DNA of 32,183 nucleotides from Rhodocyclaceae bacterium (GTDB lineage Bacteria; Pseudomonadota; Gammaproteobacteria; Burkholderiales; Rhodocyclaceae). The position numbers and the translations under genes are program-made. Shown here piece after piece: positions 16,301 to 23,791 of the stretch (the stretch's first letter is position 1; each line of letters starts with the position of its first letter). A model generated the notes under the pieces. It saw only the letters and a list, made by a program, of their open reading frames with translations. It was not told the DNA's origin and searched no databases. The DNA is taken from assembly GCA_016791145.1 (NCBI GenBank), contig JAEUNJ010000254.1:1-32183 (forward strand), written 5' to 3'.

Positions 16301-17251
16301 TCAGCGCCCTTCCAGCGCCCGTCGCTCGTAGGGGCCGTAAAGGTGGGTCACGTTGCGCACGTACTCGGGCTCCCGGGCCGCGAAGTTCCGGAAGCGGGCC
16401 GGCATCGGCAGGGCCAGCACCTCGTTCAGATCCCGCCCTTGCCGCGCCGCCGCATCGAGGGTGCTGTCGAGCCAGGCCAGGTAGTCGCGGGTCTGGTCTA
16501 TCCCCGAGGCGTCCGCCGCCAGGTGGCCATGGCTGGGGACGAGGACGCTGAAACTGGTCTGCCGCAGCCGGTCCAGGGCTTCGATCCAGGGGCCGATCCG
16601 CGCGTGCGGCGTCGTTGGGATGCGGGTATGGAACACCAGGCCGCCGGCGAAGAGCACGCCGCTGCGCGCGTCCATGACAATCAGATCATCGTTGGTATGG
16701 CCCTCGAGCCGTTGCAGGCGCAGCACCCGTTCCCCCACCCTCAGCTCGCCGGTCTCCGCCGGCACGGCGGCGGGAACGAACTCGGTGCCCTTCATCCAGT
16801 CGCCGCAGATGCGGTAGAGGTTGTCCAGGAAGCCCGGCGCCTCCGCCCGCATGTCCCGGATCGTCCCCGGCAGCGCCGAGATGGGCACGTCCCGATAGGC
16901 CTGGTTCCCGAACAGGTAGTCCGGGTGGAGGTTCAGGTTCAGCACCCGCACGACGGGCTCGGCGGTGACCCGGCGGATGGCGGCCCGCTGCTGCTCACCG
17001 TAGAGCCGGGAGGGGCCGGTGTTGATCACCACGACACCGGCCCCGGTGACGATGAACCCGGTGTTGATGATGTTGCAGCCGTTCCGGGTCGAGAAATCGT
17101 CGTTGGCGCCCTCGAACACATACACGCCCTCGGCGACCTGCCTGGGCTGCAGCCGGTAATCCAGTTCGGCCGCCGGCGCCGGGCCGGCGGACAACGCGGC
17201 CCATGCGATGACACAGGCATTGCGCGCCGCGGCGCGCCACCGGCCGGGCAT
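16301..17251 (-). CDS. Quinoprotein relay metallo-beta-lactamase-fold protein (second copy)
   Basis: 316 residues, exported (signal peptide to about PAPAA). Metallo-beta-lactamase-fold features are TGFIVTGAGVVVINTGPS, the first loop LNLNLHPDYLFGNQAY, LEGHTNDDLIVMD (H185), GVLFAGGLVFHTRIP and VPSHGHLA (H241). In the first loop the usual HxHxDH is N107-L-H109-P-D, so the first histidine is Asn and the terminal histidine is missing. Together with the copy at 10019-10999 it belongs to the quinoprotein relay families, whose substrate is unknown. The start overlaps the stop of the SoxYZ-like gene (TGATG), so the two proteins are probably needed in fixed ratio. Similarity to SoxH, which sits with SoxYZ in sulfur oxidisers, suggests it acts on something bound to the SoxYZ-like carrier (inference). 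Confidence 0.85.
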   Translation of the reverse strand: MPGRWRAAARNACVIAWAALSAGPAPAAELDYRLQPRQVAEGVYVFEGANDDFSTRNGCNIINTGFIVTGAGVVVINTGPSRLYGEQQRAAIRRVTAEPVVRVLNLNLHPDYLFGNQAYRDVPISALPGTIRDMRAEAPGFLDNLYRICGDWMKGTEFVPAAVPAETGELRVGERVLRLQRLEGHTNDDLIVMDARSGVLFAGGLVFHTRIPTTPHARIGPWIEALDRLRQTSFSVLVPSHGHLAADASGIDQTRDYLAWLDSTLDAAARQGRDLNEVLALPMPARFRNFAAREPEYVRNVTHLYGPYERRALEGR

Positions 17252-18024
17252 CAAGGCGAGACTCCCGCGTCGACCCGATTGCCGTTGTTGTCCCGCCCGG
17301 AGAGGACCAGCTTCCCCACCGGCTTCGCGGGGAGGTCGAAGGAGAAGACCGGGTTCTCGGACACGGGCTCGAAGGTCTGGAGCTTCAGGTACTCGGTCCC
17401 GGCTTCGTCGCGCAGGGCCAGTTCCTCCAGGTAGAAGGCCGGGATGCCCGCCACGAGGCCCGTGTCCATGGGGTGCATCACCCGCAGGCGGAGCCGGGTG
17501 GCGTCCCCCTGTCCGAAGAACCTGGCCTGGGACTGGCCGAGGGTCTGGTGCCAGGTGCCCGATGCCCGGGTGGCGCCCGGGGCCGTGCAGCCTCCGCCGG
17601 TGGCCTCCACCCAGGTGCTGCCGACGCGCCAGACGCCGTCCGCCCCCAGGGCGGCGACCCGCACCGGGCTGCTCTGCTGGAGCTTGAAACGGAAGGCCAG
17701 GGTCGGCCGCGTGCGCAGGGGGAAGAACTCGAGGACCTTGCGGATCGGATTCCGGTCCACCAGCACCATGACCCGCCTGACGTCGCCCAGGGCACTGGCA
17801 TCGAGGCTGATCGGGACGTTCATGGCGTCCTCCGCGAAACGCGGCCCGGTCACCTTGACGCGCTCGTCGAAGGCCACCTTCTGGCCACGGAGGAACTCCT
17901 CCTCCATGCCCGACCACTGGCCGGAATCGTAGGGATCCTTCCCCTCGGCCGCGCCCGCCACCCGGGCCGTCGCGACCAGGGACAGGAATGCCGCGCGGCA
18001 CAGGATTTCAGACAGACGAATCAC
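17251..18024 (-). CDS. Quinoprotein-associated fused SoxY-SoxZ-like carrier protein
   Basis: 257 residues with a signal peptide (MIRLSEILCRAAFLSLVATARVAGA). The first half resembles SoxY (VKVTGPRFAEDAMNVPISLD...VLVDRNPIRKVLEFFPL) and ends with ATGGGCTAP. Its Cys (C146) corresponds to the carrier cysteine of the SoxY GGCGG motif. The second half resembles SoxZ (MHPMDTGL...IPAFYLEELALRDEAG...FEPVSENPVFSFDL). In Sox sulfur oxidation, SoxY cysteine carries sulfur intermediates; here no soxA, B, C, D or X is present and the two subunits are one chain, so a different thiol-bound cargo is implied. I chose the GTG at 18024 (GGGAG 5 nt upstream) over a GTG at 18054 with no ribosome site. It is coupled to the metallo-beta-lactamase-fold gene downstream. 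Confidence 0.85.
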   Translation of the reverse strand: MIRLSEILCRAAFLSLVATARVAGAAEGKDPYDSGQWSGMEEEFLRGQKVAFDERVKVTGPRFAEDAMNVPISLDASALGDVRRVMVLVDRNPIRKVLEFFPLRTRPTLAFRFKLQQSSPVRVAALGADGVWRVGSTWVEATGGGCTAPGATRASGTWHQTLGQSQARFFGQGDATRLRLRVMHPMDTGLVAGIPAFYLEELALRDEAGTEYLKLQTFEPVSENPVFSFDLPAKPVGKLVLSGRDNNGNRVDAGVSP

Positions 18025-18084
18025 GAGGGCTCCCGGGAAATTGGCCGCGACCACCCAAGCAAGTTCCGTGCATCTTGCGCCGCA

Positions 18085-18669
18085 TCATGGCGCCACCGGG
18101 ATCGCCTCCACCGCGGAGCGGATCACCACCTCGTCCCCGATGGACGTGAGGGACCGGGTCATGCCGAATTCCGAACGGCGCAGGCGCGCCTCGACGTCCG
18201 CCCCGCAGATGGGGCGCCTGTTAAAGGGATTGATCGTGCAGCCGAACGAATGGACCGTCAGCCGCAGGGGTCGCGTGACGCCCAGCATCGTCAGCGTCCC
18301 GTCCACGGCGACCGGCTTGCCGTCCCTGAACTCGAAGGTCTGTCCCCGGTATACGAGGGTCGGATACCGCTCCGTGTCGAACCAGTCCTCGCCGCGCATC
18401 TGCCGGTTCCAGTCCTCGAAGCCCATGTCGATGGAGGTTGCCTCGAGCGTGAGTTCCAGGCTGCCCTTCCCCGCCGCGGCATCGATGGAGATCGTCCCGG
18501 CGGCCTTGTTGAACCGTCCCCGCTGCAGGGAGATGCCCAGGTGGCGCACTTCGAAGGACGGAAAGGTGTGCCGCGGATCGATCCGGTAATCTTCGGCGCC
18601 GGCCGCCAGCGGCATCGCCGAAAAGAGCGCCAGGGTCGCGCCGGCCAGCCGAGGATATACGTTTTGCAT
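18085..18669 (-). CDS. YceI-family periplasmic lipid-binding protein
   Basis: 194 residues: signal peptide (to about AAGAE) and a lipocalin-like YceI domain (DYRIDPRHTFPSFEVRHLGISLQRGRFNKAAGTISID..., ending SEFGMTRSLTSIGDEVVIRSAVEAI). Relatives bind polyprenyl chains such as ubiquinone or its precursors in a hydrophobic barrel. The ATG at 18669 has GGGAGG 8 nt upstream; an ATG seven codons earlier has none. In a cluster that passes electrons from a periplasmic quinoprotein, a quinone-binding role is attractive but unproven. It lies between the SoxYZ-like gene (60 bp) and the NosR-like gene (35 bp) in the same orientation. Confidence 0.9.
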   Translation of the reverse strand: MQNVYPRLAGATLALFSAMPLAAGAEDYRIDPRHTFPSFEVRHLGISLQRGRFNKAAGTISIDAAAGKGSLELTLEATSIDMGFEDWNRQMRGEDWFDTERYPTLVYRGQTFEFRDGKPVAVDGTLTMLGVTRPLRLTVHSFGCTINPFNRRPICGADVEARLRRSEFGMTRSLTSIGDEVVIRSAVEAIPVAP

Positions 18670-18704
18670 TGCTTCCGCCTCCCGTTCCATGCACTTCGCG
18701 GATA

Positions 18705-20888
18705 CTACCCCAGGCCCGCCGGTTCGCGCGCCACGCGGCCGGTGCGCGGATCCACCCGGCGCCCCTTGGCACGGTAAAGGACCAGGGGCGCGCAGCGCGT
18801 CTCGTCGTGGTAGATGCTCACGCAATCGAGGCACTGGAAGCAATCCGCATAGCGGATCCGTCCGTCCCGATCGATGGCCTCGTAGTCGCAGCGATGCCGG
18901 CAGGTCTGGCAGGGCCGCCCGCACTCGGCGCGCCGGGCGAGCCAGTCGCGCCGGCGCAGCCGCCCGCCCAGTTCCATCGCCGCCCCCAGCGGGCAGACGA
19001 AACGGCAGAAGAACTTGTAGCAGAAGGCCCCGGCCAGCAGCACCAGCACGGCGTAGGCGACGTAGGGCCAGGAGCGGTCGAATCCCACGGTGATCGCCGT
19101 CTTGAAGGGTTCCACCTCGACCAGGGATTCGGCCAGGCGCGGCGCCGTCACGGCGGCCCCCGCCAGCAGGGCGAGCAGCACGAAGCGCAGGTGGCGCAGC
19201 ACCCGCCAGTGCTCCGACGGCCGCCATTGGGGGAGCCGCAGGCGGCGGGAGGCGACCGCCACCAGTTCCTGCAGCGCGCCGAAGGGGCACAGCCAGCCGC
19301 AGAAGGTGCCGCGGCCCCAGACGAAGAACGTCGCGGTCGTGAAGGCGATCAGCAGCAGGGATACCGGGTCGTACAGGAAACTGGCGAGCCCCTGGCCCGA
19401 GACGAGGGTCTTGATGGCGCCGGTGACCTGGACGATGGAAAGCTGGCCCTGGGCGTGCCAGCCGACGAAGGCCAGCGTGAACACCGCGAACCCCGTGCGG
19501 AAGGAGGACAGCCGCCGGCGTGACGCGGTCACGGCGCGCGGCCGGGCCAGCACCCAGGTCAGCACGGCGAGGGCGCCACCGATGATCGCCAGGTCCGGCC
19601 ACCGCCCCACCCAGGCGAGGAGCCAATCGGGCAGGGGCCGTGGCGGATAGTCGAACAGCCGTTCCGGCGGCGCATGGCGCAGCGTCACGCTCCGGTGCGT
19701 GATCCGCGGCAGGATCATCCCCTTCGCGCGGGTGACCGTCAGCGCCAGTTCCGTGGGGCGCCCAGGATCGAGGCCGGCATGGGCATGCACCCGGAACACG
19801 CGGGCCACGTCCACCTCGAGGCCCGCCGGCGGCGCCGGCAGGTCGAAGACCAGGTCGCGAATCTCGATGGGCAGGCCGTCCTGGGCCAGGGCCAGGCGCG
19901 GCGGGGAGGTTCCGGGAACGAAGCGCTCGTCCACGATGGGGTAGCGACCCGCCGATGCGATCCAGAACGCATGCTGTCCCGGTTCCAGCTTGCTCATCAG
20001 GTCCCCATGGCGCGCATCGCCGAGCAGGGCGCGACCGATGGTGGGCGCATTGAGGTAGGCGATGTACAGGGTGACCAGGCGATCCCCCGGCCGCGCCGCG
20101 GCGTCCGGGTCCGCACCCTCGCCGTCGGTCCCGGCGAACAGGCGCTCCGCCTCCGCGTTGCTCACCTCGAGGCGGGCCACATAGCCGCCGGCCAGCAGGG
20201 CGCCGACGTCCAGGGCCTGGAAGGCCTCCGGGCGGACCGTGGCTGCCGGCCGGGACGAGGGCGCCGCGAAACCGAGCTTGGCCCGGGCCACCGCGTGAGC
20301 CGCCGAAAGGACGGTCTGGTTGGCGATGCGGACCGACGCCGTGGCCTTGGCCACGCCGTCCAGCACCACGCGGTTCCCGCCGCCGCCCGAACGCGTGTCG
20401 CCATAGGTGCTGGAGACCGCGATCTCCTGGCGCAGGCCCTTGCCCGCGTACTGGCGGACGAACGCCTGGAACGGCGCTTCCCCCAGCCCGCCCAGGAACA
20501 CCGGTTCGTGCTGGCGGAGGACCTCCACGTCGATGAAATCCCCTTTCCGGTCGATGGCCACCAGAAGGTTCATGGGCGTCCCTTCGAATCCGGGAATGGG
20601 CGCCAGGTCCACGGATTCGAACACGTAGGCCACGGGACCGGCCTCGGGTTCCAGTTCGCTGGCCAGCGGCCAGGCGGGAATGTCCTTCAGCTTCTCACCG
20701 ACCTTGAACGGCGGCGGAAACCGGCGCACCACCGCCTCCCGGTCCAGGTCGCCGGCCCAGGCGCAGGACGCCAGGGTCGCCCACAGGGCCAGAGCCCAGA
20801 GCCACCCGCCACGCAACAGGCGCCTGCCGCCGCGGCGCGGGCCGAACCACGTCGCGGCGAGGCCCGGATGCCCCGGGCCGCGGCGCAC
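18705..20888 (-). CDS. NosR-like membrane protein: periplasmic FMN-binding domain plus polyferredoxin
   Basis: About 727 residues. A signal/anchor segment (WLWALALWATLASCAWA) leads to a periplasmic domain with an FMN-binding region (LDGVAKATASVRIANQTVL). Then come about five membrane segments with CGWLCPFGALQEL and CYKFFCRFVCPLGAAME. The cytoplasmic tail has CGRPCQTCRHRC and CFQCLDCVSIYHDETRC for two [4Fe-4S] clusters. This is the layout of NosR/NirI, which move electrons across the membrane to or from periplasmic enzymes. No nosZ or denitrification gene is present. In the flavinylation motif only the AT part of S/T-G-A-T remains. The start is uncertain: the frame reaches an ATG at 21074, but codons above 20888 have low third-position GC, so I take the GTG at 20888. 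Confidence 0.85.
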   Translation of the reverse strand: MRRGPGHPGLAATWFGPRRGGRRLLRGGWLWALALWATLASCAWAGDLDREAVVRRFPPPFKVGEKLKDIPAWPLASELEPEAGPVAYVFESVDLAPIPGFEGTPMNLLVAIDRKGDFIDVEVLRQHEPVFLGGLGEAPFQAFVRQYAGKGLRQEIAVSSTYGDTRSGGGGNRVVLDGVAKATASVRIANQTVLSAAHAVARAKLGFAAPSSRPAATVRPEAFQALDVGALLAGGYVARLEVSNAEAERLFAGTDGEGADPDAAARPGDRLVTLYIAYLNAPTIGRALLGDARHGDLMSKLEPGQHAFWIASAGRYPIVDERFVPGTSPPRLALAQDGLPIEIRDLVFDLPAPPAGLEVDVARVFRVHAHAGLDPGRPTELALTVTRAKGMILPRITHRSVTLRHAPPERLFDYPPRPLPDWLLAWVGRWPDLAIIGGALAVLTWVLARPRAVTASRRRLSSFRTGFAVFTLAFVGWHAQGQLSIVQVTGAIKTLVSGQGLASFLYDPVSLLLIAFTTATFFVWGRGTFCGWLCPFGALQELVAVASRRLRLPQWRPSEHWRVLRHLRFVLLALLAGAAVTAPRLAESLVEVEPFKTAITVGFDRSWPYVAYAVLVLLAGAFCYKFFCRFVCPLGAAMELGGRLRRRDWLARRAECGRPCQTCRHRCDYEAIDRDGRIRYADCFQCLDCVSIYHDETRCAPLVLYRAKGRRVDPRTGRVAREPAGLG

Positions 20889-21125
20889 GACCGCACGTTG
20901 CGCGGATCCGGAATGTCCGCCCGGTGGCGGAGACGCCCGATCCGCATCACGGGTTGCAGTACCCGTTTCGCCCGGGTTCGCGACCCTCCCGGGCGGAGTT
21001 TGCAGATCGACCGAACGAGGCATGCGGGGCACGGGCATCCCGGGAGCGTTGGAGAAGAACCGGCCCCGAAGCATTTTCGATGCCTGGGGGCGACACCGCC
21101 CGGGCCGGGCGGGCGCGCGGCGGCC
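20889..21125. other. Probable non-coding spacer with a small inverted repeat
   Basis: About 237 bp between the Sco gene and the NosR-like gene. The reading frame continues through it, but its third codon positions are rich in A and T compared with neighbours, so it looks untranslated. It contains ACGGGT-N6-ACCCGT (20949-20966), a possible hairpin or operator. A separate promoter for the NosR-YceI-SoxYZ genes could sit here; I see no clear -35/-10 or -24/-12 element. Confidence 0.5.
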
Positions 21126-21722
21126 CTAGCGCAGGGCCTCCGCCACGGCCGCCGCCACGGCGGCGGCCGGCGTGCCATGCGGCAGGATCCGGGCCAGGCG
21201 GCCGTCGCGTCCGACGACCTGGAGATCCGCCGTATGGTCGATCGTGTATCCCAGCGCGCCGCCGATCCGCACCTTGCGGTAACGCACGCCATAGGCGCGC
21301 GCCACGGCGGCGACCTCGGCGGAACGCCCCGTGAGCGGGACCAGGGCGGCATGGAACGCGCCGGTGTAATCGCGCAGCCCCTGGTCCGTCTCCCGCTCCG
21401 GATCGATGGCGACGAAGAGCGGAAGGACCTCCCCGCGCCCGGCGCCCAGGAGGTCCAGGGCATCCCGCAGGGTGGCCAGGCCGGTGGGGCAGACATCGGG
21501 ACACCGGGTGAACCCGAAATAGATCAGGACCACCCGGCCGCGGGCCTGGGCCAGCTCGAAGCGGCCGCCGCCGGCCATCCGCAGGCTGAAATCGCCACCG
21601 GCCGGCGCGCCCCGACCCGCCTCCGCCCCCCACGACACCAGCAGCCAGACGATCCACATCCACCGGCACCAGCGCCGGCCCGCTCCGACCCGCACCGCCC
21701 CGGGAACAGCCAGGTCCGTCAC
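21126..21722 (-). CDS. Sco1/SenC-family copper chaperone or thiol protein
   Basis: 198 residues with an N-terminal membrane anchor or signal (WMWIVWLLVSWGAEAG) and a thioredoxin-like fold. The copper/thiol motif FGFTRCPDVCPTGL (C74, C78) and the third ligand His in YTIDHTADLQVVG (H163) are all present, so it can bind copper as classic Sco does. The GTG start overlaps the stop of the response-regulator gene (GTGA) and has GGAGG 4 nt upstream. Sco proteins deliver copper to cytochrome oxidase CuA or reduce its cysteines. Being in one operon with a two-component system suggests either a sensing role or metalation of a periplasmic redox enzyme in this cluster (inference). Confidence 0.91.
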   Translation of the reverse strand: MTDLAVPGAVRVGAGRRWCRWMWIVWLLVSWGAEAGRGAPAGGDFSLRMAGGGRFELAQARGRVVLIYFGFTRCPDVCPTGLATLRDALDLLGAGRGEVLPLFVAIDPERETDQGLRDYTGAFHAALVPLTGRSAEVAAVARAYGVRYRKVRIGGALGYTIDHTADLQVVGRDGRLARILPHGTPAAAVAAAVAEALR

Positions 21723-22327
21723 GGAACCTCCGCGCGCAGGGCGATCTTCACCAGATCGGAAACGGAGCGTACCTTGAGCTTCTCCATCACCCTTGCCCGG
21801 TGGGCCTCGACGGTCTTCGCCGAAAGGCCCATGCGGTCCGCGATGACCTTGTTGGGGAGCCCGTCCACCACCAGTTGCATCACCTCCCGCTCCCTCCCCG
21901 TAAGGCTGGCCAGCCGGGACTTCTCGTCGGCGATGGCCTCCTCCCGCGCGTACCGCTCCGCATCGCTGCGGATCGCCAGCTGCAGGCGGTCCAGCAGATC
22001 CTGGTCGTTGAAGGGCTTCTCGACGAAATCGAAGGCACCGTGCTTGATCGCCCGCACCGCCATCTGCACGTCCCCGTGCCCCGTCAGGAAGACCACCGGA
22101 ATCCGCCAGCCGCGCTGCTGCATGTGCTGATGCAGTTCCAGCCCGCTCATGCCTGGCATGCGCACGTCGAGCAGGACGCATCCGCGCCGCGCGGGCTGAT
22201 AGGCGGCCAGGAAGGCCGCCGCCGAGGGGTAGGTCTCCACGTCGAGGCGAACCGACTGAATCAGCCAGCGCAGGCTGCGCGCCACCATCGCATCGTCATC
22301 GACCACGAACACGACGGGATTGCTCAC
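21719..22327 (-). CDS. FixJ-type response regulator
   Basis: 202 residues: receiver domain with D10/D11, phospho-acceptor D54 in VLLDVRMPGMSG, Thr in VVFLTGHGDV and Lys in FVEKPFND, then a LuxR-type helix-turn-helix (LTGREREVMQLVVDGLPNKVIADRMGLSAKTVEAHRARVMEKL). The GTG start overlaps the kinase stop (GTGA). The longer frame, starting ten codons earlier, has no matching ribosome site. With the PAS kinase it forms a FixLJ/FlhSR-like pair; such pairs control methylotrophy and alcohol oxidation genes in other proteobacteria. The twin palindromes before mtoX are candidate targets. Confidence 0.94.
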   Translation of the reverse strand: MSNPVVFVVDDDAMVARSLRWLIQSVRLDVETYPSAAAFLAAYQPARRGCVLLDVRMPGMSGLELHQHMQQRGWRIPVVFLTGHGDVQMAVRAIKHGAFDFVEKPFNDQDLLDRLQLAIRSDAERYAREEAIADEKSRLASLTGREREVMQLVVDGLPNKVIADRMGLSAKTVEAHRARVMEKLKVRSVSDLVKIALRAEVP

Positions 22328-23586
22328 CTCGCCTCCCCGTCGCGGACCGGCAGCCATACCCGGAAGATGGCCCCGCCGGCGAAGCCGTTGTCGACCCGGA
22401 TGACACCGCCATGGCTCTCCACGATGGACTGGCTGATCGACAGGCCGATCCCGACGCCCTGCTGCTTCGTGGTGAAGAAGGGCTCGAACACCCGGTCCGC
22501 CAGCGCGGCCGGGATGCCCGGGCCCCGGTCGGCCACCGAGACCTCGGCCCCGCCGTCCGCGGCCCGGCGGGTCGACACCGTCACGACGCGCTCGTCCTTC
22601 GCCAGGCCGGCCATGGATTCGATCGCATTGCGCACCAGGTTGCAGAGCACCTGCTCCAGCATGATCGCGTCGGCCGCGATCGTCAGCGGCTCCGGATGCA
22701 GATCGATCCTCAGTTCGCCGCCTGCCTGCCGCACCTCCATGTCCAGCAGCACCGCCACGGAACGCACCAGCCCGCTGGCATCCTCCGGCCGCCGGCCGGC
22801 GCCCTCCTTGCGCGTGAACTCCCGGATCTTGCGGATGACCCGCGCCGCCCGCTCCGCCTGGCCGGCCACGTCCTCCAAGGTGTCCACCAACTCATCGGTC
22901 CTCACGGATCCTTCGCGCAGGCGCCGTACCGCCCCACGGACGAAGCCGGCGATGGCGGTCAGGGGCTGGTTGAGCTCGTGGGCGATGCCCGAGGCGATCT
23001 CGCCCATGGACGACAGGCGCGCCACGTGGGCAAGTTCGAGCTGATGCCGCCGGAGCTTCTCCTCCGCGTCCCGGCGCGCCGTCATGTCCCGCGATATTCC
23101 CAGCCAGCAGGCGATATCGCCCGAGGCACCACGCATCGGCACGGCGTGGGTCTCGAGCCAGCGTTCGCGTCCCTTGAGGCTCAGGCTGCGGAACTCGAAG
23201 ACCACCGCCTCGCCGTCGAACACGCGCGCCACCTGCCGGCGGTAAGACTCCTGGAACTCCGGCGCCACGGTCAGGTAGATGGACCGCCCGACGATGTCCG
23301 CCGGATCGTCCGCGTCCACCAGCACCTGCCCCGCCGGGTTCACCTCCAGCACCGTGCCGTCCGCCGCCAGGATCTTCACGCACTCCGGTTCCGATTCGAT
23401 GATCGCCCGCAGGCGGGCCTCGTTGTCCCGCAGGCGCTCCTGGACCCGCGCGTGCTCCACCCGGGCCGCCTCCAGGCGGTCCACCGCCGCCGCGCAACGG
23501 CGCCTCTGGGCGAAACCCCAGGCCAGCGCCGTCGCGCCCAGCACCATCGCCGCCACCGGCCAGAACAACCCCGTCCAAACCCCCAA
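22324..23586 (-). CDS. PAS-domain sensor histidine kinase (FixL-like)
   Basis: 420 residues: one membrane segment near the N-terminus (about 5-24), a coiled coil, a PAS domain with PAC motif (about 56-175, containing LEVNPAGQVLVDADDPADIVG and WLGISRDMTARR), H-box MGEIASGIAHELNQPLTAI with H203, and an ATPase domain with LEQVLCNLVRNAIESM, DRGPGIP, FEPFFTTKQQGVGIGLSIS. No haem-ligand His is evident in the PAS domain, so it is not a clear oxygen sensor. The start is a TTG preceded by GGAGGAG at 5 nt; the next ATG is at 23547. It heads a likely operon: kinase, regulator, Sco, NosR-like, YceI, SoxYZ-like, metallo-beta-lactamase-fold protein. Confidence 0.92.
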   Translation of the reverse strand: MGVWTGLFWPVAAMVLGATALAWGFAQRRRCAAAVDRLEAARVEHARVQERLRDNEARLRAIIESEPECVKILAADGTVLEVNPAGQVLVDADDPADIVGRSIYLTVAPEFQESYRRQVARVFDGEAVVFEFRSLSLKGRERWLETHAVPMRGASGDIACWLGISRDMTARRDAEEKLRRHQLELAHVARLSSMGEIASGIAHELNQPLTAIAGFVRGAVRRLREGSVRTDELVDTLEDVAGQAERAARVIRKIREFTRKEGAGRRPEDASGLVRSVAVLLDMEVRQAGGELRIDLHPEPLTIAADAIMLEQVLCNLVRNAIESMAGLAKDERVVTVSTRRAADGGAEVSVADRGPGIPAALADRVFEPFFTTKQQGVGIGLSISQSIVESHGGVIRVDNGFAGGAIFRVWLPVRDGEAR

Positions 23587-23642
23587 TCCGTCTCCTCCCC
23601 TCCGCCCGGGAATCTAGTCCCGTCCCGCGGCGAATGCCAATG

Positions 23643-23674
23643 GGGACAATCCCACGGGAGTAAGGGAAAGTCCC
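23643..23674. promoter_or_regulatory. Twin GGGANNNTCCC palindromes between the kinase operon and mtoX
   Basis: GGGACAATCCC (23643-23653) and GGGAAAGTCCC (23664-23674) are centred exactly 21 bp apart, two helical turns, in the 205-bp divergent region. A TTGAAA, possibly a -35 element for mtoX, begins at 23680 immediately after the second site. The layout fits cooperative binding of a dimeric LuxR-type regulator beside the promoter (inference). Confidence 0.55.
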
Positions 23675-23791
23675 AATTGTTGAAACCTGATGTTTTGCTA
23701 GCTTTCACCCCGCCGCGGCATTTTGCCGCAGCCCGCAGAGAACGGGGGTGCCGCGATCCCCCGCCGCGGCCAATCTCCAGGAGGAATTTCC

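Noticed and set aside
17251..18024. A sulfur-oxidation (sox) locus
   Set aside because: Only a fused SoxYZ-like protein is present, with no soxAX, soxB or soxCD; the context is a PQQ dehydrogenase.
18705..20888. A nitrous oxide reductase (nos) operon
   Set aside because: The NosR-like gene has no nosZ, nosD, nosF, nosY or nosL next to it.
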